64,000 nt of DNA from Malania oleifera. Its lineage: Eukaryota > Streptophyta > Magnoliopsida > Santalales > Ximeniaceae. The notes below the pieces were generated by a model that was not told the origin of the DNA, made no database searches, and saw only the letters and a list, made by a program, of their open reading frames with translations. Made by a program: the position numbers and the translations under genes. Position 1 is the first letter of the stretch, and each line of letters starts with the position of its first letter. Positions 56,873 to 64,000 of the stretch are shown here, in pieces. Where the stretch lies: the NCBI RefSeq assembly GCF_029873635.1, contig NC_080426.1, positions 50,544,093 through 50,608,092 of the forward strand, in the 5' to 3' direction.

Positions 56873-58063
56873 ATTTTCTCTCCAAGAACTCAGCCAAATC
56901 GAAGGATAAATGCCATTTCTGGGTCCTAGCGTCGATCCTTAGTAGTTCGTTTAGAGTTGATTTGTCATTTGAGCATTATAGGCACCACTCCAAGGGTAAG
57001 GTAAGGGGAATAAATTATGTTAGCTTACTTTTGTAATTTAACCAATTAAAACTAAGATTCTGAGTGCAAAAATGTCGTATATGGTTTTCTGAATAATTTA
57101 GGCATATGGAAATGGATTATTATTTATGTTTTTGGGAAAAAAAAACTAGGTGAGTAGGGTAATCATCTCATTTTTCTGAAAATGTATATTATGTGTTTAA
57201 AGTAAAATTGTGGAGATGATCATACCCTTGTTTTCAAAAAATATATTTTTCCTAGGTAGTTTATTAGATTATGATTTAAGCATTTAAAATGTGTGGCATG
57301 AGAATAAATGGTCACAGTTGCAGAAACAAATTAGTTGGAATATTTTGTGTGAATAATATAGATAAGATGTGATTGTTTACAGTACTGTGATTTTATATTG
57401 AGATATGATTCTATGCAGACATGTGAAATGATACTGAGTTATGATTAAGTTGAGAATTTATACTGAGATGTAATTATCTACAGAAATGTGATTATTTATA
57501 GTAATGTGATTTTATATTAAGATATGATTGTATGCAGACATGATAAATGATACTGAGTTTTGATTATGTGTAAAGTTGAGAATTTATGCTGAGATGTAAT
57601 TATGTATAGAAATGTGATTGTTATACCAAGTTACGATAATGACAATTTGATACTGAGTTGGGGATTTGATAGCTTGATATGAATACGTGAATGATTAGAA
57701 ATTGTGGAAATACTGATGTTGTTAAAGTAATAAGGAAAGAGGGGACGGCGAAACGAATCACTCCGATAATTATATAGAAAGGAAAAGGGGGACGTCGAAA
57801 TGAAACACCCTGATAATTATAAAGAAAGGTAAATGGGCCGGGACGGTGGCCCAAAAAGCCCCGATTCTCAGTACTTTTGTACGAGGGCTTGCTGATTTGG
57901 GGGATGGTGATATGAAACACCTCATAGCGAGTGCATATTATGAATGGCTAAATTGGGGGATGGTGGCACAAGACGCCTCAATTTTAGCGAATACTAGTTA
58001 TGCATAGATTATGTGAAGTGTAGATGTGAATGGAGCTTTTGAGCTGAATAATGAATCGAAATG

Positions 58064-58068
<5 letters not shown>

Positions 58069-58154
<86 letters not shown>

Positions 58155-58165
58155 CACGCGTGCGT
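58069..58165. repeat. (AT)n/(TG)n compound microsatellite
   Basis: About 40 bp of TA followed by about 55 bp of TG with GC interruptions. The 5' LTR equivalent is only tatatatgtg, into which gypsy-B inserted. Confidence 0.95.
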
Positions 58166-58648
58166 GTGTGTTATGCAATTATATAGGTGTGAACACAATT
58201 TATAAATGCTATCTCATTTAAAGTTATTTAAGGAATGTATAATGTTACATGATAACTCATTTGCCACACACTAATAATAATTTATTTCGTCTTACTGAGA
58301 GGTGTCTCACCCCAATAAATAATTTTACTTTTACGGATCACTAGGAAAGCCAGCCTAGGAGCCCAGGGTCGGGTTGTGGACATTACAGATAGGGTAAGTG
58401 CTGATATGGATTGACGTATATAAAGGTTTTCGGTAATTTTGGGTTATACTTTTGTCTGGGAAAATGATATACAAATGGTTGTGAGATAGTACTCTGGTAT
58501 GTATAGGTTTTTAGAAATGTCTATTTTTGCTTCCGAAGGTAGTGGATGGATATAGATGTAATATTGAAAATCTTATGAATAAATGTTTTATAATTATAAT
58601 GAAAAAATGGGGACGAAATAGCATGATATTAGAGATGTCATGTGATGA

Positions 58649-58717
<69 letters not shown>
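58649..58717. repeat. (ATT)n microsatellite
   Basis: About 23 uninterrupted ATT units; the 5' LTR homologue (51309-51340) is short and interrupted. Confidence 0.95.
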
Positions 58718-58719
<2 letters not shown>

Positions 58720-58748
58720 GAGAACATTAGAATTTTCGGGTCATTACA

Positions 58749-58753
58749 AATTA
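58749..58753. repeat. Target-site duplication aatta (right, gypsy-C)
   Basis: Matches 40524-40528. Confidence 0.93.
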
Positions 58754-59170
58754 TGCTACATGCTTCAAAATACTTGACAGGTAATAAACAATATGTCTAA
58801 AAAGTAGAAGTTGTCAAAATGAGAATGTTGAGGTGTATGAATGGTATATTATTAAAATTAAGAATGAACATATTTGCGGTAAGTTATGCATATCCTCTTT
58901 ACAAGTTAGGATAAGGGAGGAGTGACTTAGTTGATTTAGGCATCTACCATGTAGGTCATTAGTGAATTAGCAAGGGGGAGAGAGTTAGTTACAGCTAGTG
59001 GCAATAGAAGGAATAAGGATAGACAAAAATTAACTTGAAATAAAATAGTGAATAAGAATTTAATAGCTCTTAAATTGTTAGAGAAAATTGCACATGATTG
59101 TATAAGTTGGCAAAAAAAAAAAAAATGATTCATGTAGTTGACTTAGTGAAACATAAGGCTTGAGTTGTTG
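58754..59170 (+). pseudogene. LINE ORF2 C-terminal fragment, right piece
   Basis: Multi-frame reading with KQYV, VEVVKMRMLRCMNG, then NRRNKDRQKLT, IVNKNLIALKLLEKIAHD and WQKKKKMIHVVD. This follows the tail of plant L1-like ORF2 (EMRMLRWMCG... RGRPKxTW... DLxALxLxENIAxDRxxWRxxIHVADP; established family knowledge). Many stops and frameshifts; an old 5'-truncated copy. The left piece ends at 40528. Confidence 0.75.
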
Positions 59171-59880
59171 TAATATATGCTTTGATTCTCAAAATATACA
59201 ACAAATATTTTAAATTTCATAATTTAGATATTTAGTTATCTATATCTACTAAGATTCGAACTCATTTGAAAAGTGATAGAAAAGATTTTATTTTATTTTT
59301 ACATATAAGGTAATTGTGTGTAAAAAATATATTAACTACTCATGCATTGTGCACATGACCAATTCCATTATGTTTAATGGTTATTTATTAACAAAAGAGA
59401 TCGTTTGTAATTAAAAAGCTAGTTGGAGAAGTTTGACGGTCATTCTTAAAAGTTTAAGGAGAGCATTTATAACAAAAAAAATGAAATTGTATTTTTCTAA
59501 ACTTAAACAAATGCAACTCTAATTGCATCATTATTTTAGGGTAAAGACACTAACTTTTCCTGAAATTTAGTAAAAAGATAAGGACCCTCCTTAAGGTTAT
59601 AAAAATTATAGTTACCTCCCCCAAGATTTGAAAATACCACAGGTCTCCCTGACATTTAATTCTTGAGACATTTGCACACTAAACACGTTTTTCTTTTCTT
59701 CCGATATAAAGAGATAGTTTATATCTTTTTGACCTCTCATTCTCACCCTCTTTCACGGGTAAGTATTATTGGAATCTCATTCTTGTGGGTTTCCTACTTT
59801 TTGGACCAAAATGCCCTTAATATTTTGCGAGTTGGACAACAATGTTCCTATAAAATGAAAGTAAATAATATTATTATAAA
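59171..59880. other. Unassigned AT-rich sequence
   Basis: Follows the LINE tail. 59535-59660 has a gggtaaagacactaactttt..aaggaccctcctt..ttacctccccca pattern, as seen in unclassified plant repeats. No gene; 59663-59974 is a chance frame. Confidence 0.4.
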
Positions 59881-60260
59881 TATTGTGCTATATATTGCGA
59901 CGTCCCGAACCGCCAGAGACCACTCTAGCAAATGGGTGCAGCTACGAACTGGGAAAAATGGATGTGTATTTTGAAAAGTATTTTTCGTGGAAAAATAATA
60001 AGTGATGGAGTTGCTACTAACCTTTTGAAGTGCGATTAGAACACTTGATTACTACTATGGTAGGGGTAGAATCGGTCTGCGTTACCAGAGTCGGGGTTGG
60101 GAGTACAATTACGCGAGGGGAAGGTATTAGCACCACCTGCGTGCCCGTTCTTACGAATGGTACCAAATTAATCGAAAATTATCCCAAAATAAATTTAGCA
60201 AGCCTTTCAAAATTACTCCCTTTCAAAAATCAAAGAAAATGCACAAAATAGATATTAGGA
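59881..60260 (+). repeat. Ogre/Tat-like LTR or leader fragment
   Basis: Segments ggagttgctactaaccttt, gtgcgattagaacac, ggtctgcgttaccagagtcg and gggaaggtattagcaccacc resemble a conserved block I associate with plant Ogre/Tat LTR-leader regions. From memory only; not a gene. Confidence 0.45.
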
Positions 60261-60554
60261 GATCTCATGAAAAATATCAGTCTCTAAAGCACAATATAAT
60301 AAATCCATGGCATGTGAATTTGCATGCATTAAACTATTATCATTTTCTACTGACATACAAATTCATTTGAAAATCACCTACCAGGCCCTCCAGTCCATTG
60401 ATTTTATAAATATGCTTATTCTAATTTTCCAGGTGGTGTAATCAACACCACAAAATAATGGAGGACTAGAAGGTGATCGTCCCTCTTCAAATGAGGATAT
60501 ACCAAATTGAGTCATCTTGATCTTTTAGTAAAAATGTTTAAGTCAATGCTACGA
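60261..60554. other. Unassigned, next to a PBS
   Basis: If the LTR to the right belongs to a minus-strand element, this should be its leader and gag start, but no gag motif is visible; the internal region seems to be lost. Confidence 0.4.
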
Positions 60555-60569
60555 GACTCTAATACTAAT
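60555..60569 (-). promoter_or_regulatory. Primer-binding site of SIRE-like element
   Basis: The minus strand reads ATTAGTATTAGAGTC, a decayed iMet PBS, directly beside the LTR end. Confidence 0.65.
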
Positions 60570-62668
60570 TGTTAGCTTCGGTGTATTACCAAGAGGGGGC
60601 GTGAATTGGATATTTAAAAAATTCATTCATAGGTCAACCAATCTAGCGGCAGTATTACACAAACCTAGGATCTTTCTATTTAATCATAAACTCATTTAAC
60701 ACATGTACAACATATAATGAATTAAACAAAATACATACATGTACTGAAAATGAAAGTGCAAAATATAAACTGCGAAAATAAAAAGTACATGCACGATATG
60801 TTATCGGGGTTCAACCAATATTACCTACATCCCCGCCTCTAGCTCGCAAGTTCGAGGATTCCACTAAAGCTCAGTTAATGGGTGGAGCGGCACTAGTTAC
60901 TACCAGGTCAATTAGCACAGGGCTGGCCTCAACTTTTATGACCAGGTCAATTAGTGGGGCTGACCTCAACCTACATCTTACCAGGATAGTGCACCTAACT
61001 TTCCTAACCGGGTCTAAGTCAATCCAGGAATATTCCACAGAATTAATCTCCTTCTTCAGGCCCGTTCCTGGAATATAAAAAATGTGTCTAAGTACACGGA
61101 AATGTTTCTTACACAAGCTGAAATGTACGACTACACACAGTATAATCAATGCACACCAAACATGTAGGAATTATAAGCTCAATGCTCTATGTGTGCAATC
61201 AACACTCAGAATAATGACTTTATCTAATCAAACACAAGAGTGTATCAATAAGCTAATTTTTGAAACTTTAAACCAAAGTATATCTCAATCACAAATTAGG
61301 GTTTCAAAGATTTCCAACAATAGTAATCAAAATATCTCTAAAAATATTTTCTTAAGAATCTAGCACAAAGAGATATTTGAAATATAGGCTTGTCAAAAAT
61401 AATTTTATCACAATCAAAATACAAGCCTTAGAGCCTTGCAATGCAAATGCCAAGACTCACAATCTTCAAAGTTTTCCCACATAATGAAGTTATTAAATAA
61501 ACCGGGGGGAAAAACTATAAGCTAAAACTCTCAATAAAAATCAATTAACCAATAAATCAAAGAGAGTTTTTAACAAGTAGGAATATTGTAGAATCACTCA
61601 AGAATACTCTCACACAATAAGATTTTTCAAATGAATGAGCAAATGATGAGTATTTGGCTTAGTATGGGAAGATAGAGCTCTCAAAATTTCAGAGGAAATT
61701 TCCCTAATCTAAATCCCTACTCTTCTCTTAATTTTTGCAAATGATCACATATATATAGCCTTACTAAAAAATATAACGTTAGGACACAAAAGGTATTATT
61801 AAATTTATTTAACGACTTTTAAAACCATTTTATCCTTAATTAACCGCAATTACCCGTAGTAAAAATTGTGCAACCCGAGAGTTTCGATCGACCGAGCCCA
61901 AGGTTCGGTCACCCGAATAGACACAATGAAAAAAACGTGTTTTCAATGTTCGGGTGCCCGAATTTATATTCAAGTGGTTGAACCAGGTGATTCTCCAAAA
62001 GATCGCAGTTTGAGTGCCAGGTCTGAAGTTTGGTTGACTGAACTGTGGGATTCGGTCGCCTAAGACATGTTTTGAACTAAAAAGTTCGGCAGCCCGAGTT
62101 GGTGAAAAGTCACTTTCTAAGGGTTCGGTCACCTAGGGAAGATAGGGTCATTTTAGGTTCAATCGCCTGAAACCTGGTCAAACCATTGACATCCCAACGG
62201 TTTGGGTGCCTGAGGTGATAAGAACTCCTAGGGTTCAGTTGCCCGACCTCTCTCATTTTTGCCTATTATGTTCAATCCATTTCAATTTGATCCCCTGATT
62301 GAGCAAGTTATTGTGGGGACTTTCTTACATGTAAGTGCTGGGACCTAGGGTCTCTTTAAGGTCTTATTAAGTATGCCAAAAAACCTAGCGTCAGTTGATC
62401 GAAGGGTAATCCCTAAGGTCTCTCTAAGGTATTGAGCTTATAGATCCTACATGCATGATATGCAAATTATTACAGACATTTTCTTAATTAAAATTATAGA
62501 CCCAAATAGAAAATACAATGAATAAATATGCCGCGTCTTCACTTCTCTTTAAGTCGTCGCATGCCATCAATATGATTTAGTTAGTATGATCCTGCACAAA
62601 CTTGAAGGTCATCAAATACAAAGGGTATTTGTCATTATCAAAACCAAAAATAACTTATAAGGTCAACA
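60570..62668 (-). repeat. SIRE-like 5' LTR (2099 bp)
   Basis: Minus start TGTTGACCTTATAAG, then tttggttttgataatgacaa; plus-strand display starts TGTTAGCTTCGGTG beside the PBS. Inverted-repeat motifs of the type TTCGGGTGCCCGAA (61870-62250) lie upstream of a minus TATA box (display tatatatagcc, 61750-61760). Related to the partial LTR at 34943-36031. Confidence 0.82.
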
Positions 62669-62997
62669 GAGTTGATTTAATGGAACTAAGATTTTTTTTA
62701 TTTAGGACTCAAGTAAGCGCTGCAAATATCTTTTCAGGGTCCCTGTTGGCGTAGTTCAAGAAACCAAGTAAGGGGGAATATATATTAAATTAGATTTTTA
62801 TGAATTAATTGGAAAATGAAATATGTTATGAATATACGTGTATATGTTTTTGCATGAGTTTAAAATGCCAACCATTTAAATTACATTTTTTGAGCCTAAG
62901 ACTGTTTATTTAGATACCTATATGTGAAAATGAACTGATGTAAGTGAATGATATTTTCAGGATAACAATATAAAAAGGAAAGAAATATTTTCAGTAT

Positions 62998-63092
62998 ATA
63001 AATGTTAAATGTAGGTTGACTTATTTTACAGGAAATATATATATATATATATATTTTCCTGTAAAATAAGCTAACCTACATTTAACATTTAT
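62998..63092. repeat. Long inverted repeat (hairpin)
   Basis: Arms 62998-63035 and 63055-63092 (38 nt, 36 pairing) around 19 nt of TA repeat. The related LTR at about 8868-8905 has only one arm. Confidence 0.93.
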
Positions 63093-63255
63093 ATGAATTT
63101 TATTGCTAAATAGTGTGGCATGAGTAAAATAGAATTATATGTGGAATTATGTTATATGTATAAGATGCAGGATATATAGGAAATGAACTGAGTATAAAAA
63201 CAATATATGAAATATGTTGCATGTGAGTATTAATGCAACCATGGAAACAAAAACA

Positions 63256-63420
63256 GCTGAAAGATGTTGGGATTAACACAAAAATAGCTGAAAGATGCTG
63301 GGACTAACACAAAAATAGTTGAAAGATGCTGGGTAGCAGATTAGCATATTTCTATGTAGTCTAACACAAAAACATATGCAAGATGCTAGGACTAACACAA
63401 AAACAGCTGAAATATGCTGG
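63256..63420 (+). repeat. 31-bp minisatellite
   Basis: Four to five units of agctgaaagatgctgggact plus aacacaaaaat, partly interrupted by a tagcagattagcatatttct segment. The related LTR at 8600-8720 has about two diverged units. Confidence 0.85.
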
Positions 63421-64000
63421 GTATGTTATGAAATGAAAATGAGAATGAAATGGAAATGAATGAAATGGAAATGAAATGTGAAATGTGAATGATGTGAAAT
63501 GAAGAACGATATAAGTGAAATGTTACAAAATGTCAAAGTTGAGAGCATGAACATATGAGAATTACAAAATAATGACAGACAAAATAATGTATTATGGTAG
63601 TATCATTATTTATGCGTGTAGAACATGTTAAGTTTGGGTGGGGCAAACTCTTCACCCAAGGGCTTGCTGAGAAAGGCGAGTGCCTGGTTAGTATCAGGTG
63701 TTGCAGTAGGCTGCATAACATACTAGGGCAGAGTGAAACTACTTATATAGACGGCTAAATTTCCCTATTCTCGGGAGCCTTCTCTAGTAAACCTTTGGAT
63801 GAACTGTGTGAGTACGAGATTACTTCTTCACCTAAGGGCTTACTGAGTAAGGTGAATGCTCTGGTATGCTTCAGTTGTGACCTTTGGGTTGCCTATTGTA
63901 TTAGAGCAGAGGGATGCTACTTGTATGGACGGGTAATCACCCTTATCGGTAGGTAATCTCGTGGGCAAAATATCTTGTATGTGTTTGAATAGGATCAAAA

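Larger units (their letters stand above)
40529..58748 (+). mobile_element. Gypsy-C, Tekay/Del-like chromovirus carrying nested insertions
   Basis: Outer element of the nest. 5' LTR = 40529-42987 plus 50826-51370, interrupted by Cassandra-2 and gypsy-B; PBS 51374; gag, protease, RT, RNase H, integrase, chromodomain (51831-56236); PPT 56572; 3' LTR 56584-58748. Flanked by aatta. Without insertions it is about 9.6 kb. All domains carry stops or frameshifts. Confidence 0.93.
56584..58748 (+). repeat. Gypsy-C 3' LTR (2165 bp), intact
   Basis: Starts TGTAAAGAACCG, ends GGGTCATTACA. Palindrome AAACCGTCGACGGTTT (56743-56758) and a weaker copy (56640-56655), TATA TATAAATAGG (56777-56786), (CT)n (56814-56868), ~120-bp tandem units at about 57367/57487, empty Cassandra-2 site, (AT)n-(TG)n (58069-58165), box cttactgagaggtgtctcac (58292-58311), expanded (ATT)n (58649-58717). 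Confidence 0.95.
62674..64000 (+). repeat. Partial gypsy LTR, inverted relative to the one at 7490
   Basis: Shares ctgttggcgtagttcaagaa (62751-62770; reverse complement at 9135-9155) and, near the edge, the gggcttactgagtaaggtg..gggatgctacttgtatgga pattern (reverse of 8080-8170). It runs off the window. Left limit set by the SIRE-like LTR; 62669-62673 (gagtt) may be that LTR's target duplication. Confidence 0.8.

Noticed and set aside
57984..58198. Reading frames with His-Thr and Ile-Tyr repeats
   Set aside because: Translations of the (TG)n/(TA)n tract.
58527..58721. Reading frame ending in poly-Ile
   Set aside because: Product of the (ATT)n microsatellite in the gypsy-C 3' LTR.
61870..62250. 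Short dispersed repeats resembling a CRISPR array
   Set aside because: Irregular spacing, degenerate inverted-repeat units, and position in the U3 of a plant LTR; CRISPR arrays are not expected in a plant nuclear genome.

Overview
The window looks like nuclear DNA from a repeat-rich flowering plant, probably a eudicot. The evidence is its content: AT-rich sequence packed with plant LTR-retrotransposon lineages (Athila-like and chromodomain-bearing Tekay/Del-like Ty3/gypsy; SIRE-like, Tork-like and Retrofit/Bianca-like Ty1/copia), two Cassandra TRIMs carrying 5S-rRNA-derived LTRs, and a LINE tail. I found no host protein gene, tRNA gene or rRNA gene. Every recognisable coding stretch belongs to a retroelement, and nearly all carry stops, frameshifts or deletions.

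Layout, left to right. 1-5181 is the 5' half of an Athila-like element (minus strand; RT, protease, gag, tRNA-Asp PBS, about 1.8 kb LTR). It cuts into the RT of copia-1 (minus, 5182 to about 10.9 kb), whose gag is in turn split by a solo LTR (7490-10030, duplicated target attca). Copia-2 (11433-15179, target cccca) follows; it lacks most of RT/RNase H and most of its 5' LTR. After two scraps (15697-16132) comes gypsy-A (minus, 16133 to about 27056), with Cassandra-1 (25272-26023, target aaaat) in its 5' LTR. Copia-3, SIRE-like, occupies 27083-34942 (minus) and has a solo LTR (31013-32955, target gctac) inserted a few codons into gag. A partial LTR (34943-36031), copia-4 (36032-38412, minus) and a plus-strand LTR fragment (38413 to about 40470) lead to the largest nest.

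That nest spans about 40.5-59.2 kb. A LINE reading frame is split by gypsy-C (plus, 40529-58748, target aatta). The 5' LTR of gypsy-C holds both Cassandra-2 (41874-42615, target acttt) and gypsy-B (minus, 42988-50825, target tatgt). The intact 3' LTR of gypsy-C preserves the empty Cassandra site. The right edge holds an Ogre/Tat-like LTR scrap, a SIRE-like 5' LTR with its PBS (60570-62668), and part of an LTR related to the solo LTR at 7490 but in the opposite orientation.

The most interesting signals are in the LTRs rather than in genes. (i) At least five LTR families carry arrays of short inverted-repeat motifs just upstream of a TATA box. (ii) The gypsy LTRs carry a copy of the tRNA-iMet primer-binding motif about 55-60 bp inside the LTR end, as well as the true PBS. 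(iii) A near-palindromic box is conserved across otherwise diverged LTRs. (iv) GA/CT microsatellites sit at the predicted transcription start. (v) Gypsy-B and gypsy-C share the same two lesions at the integrase catalytic codon, which suggests an inherited non-autonomous lineage. All homology calls are from reading translated motifs; no database search was possible.
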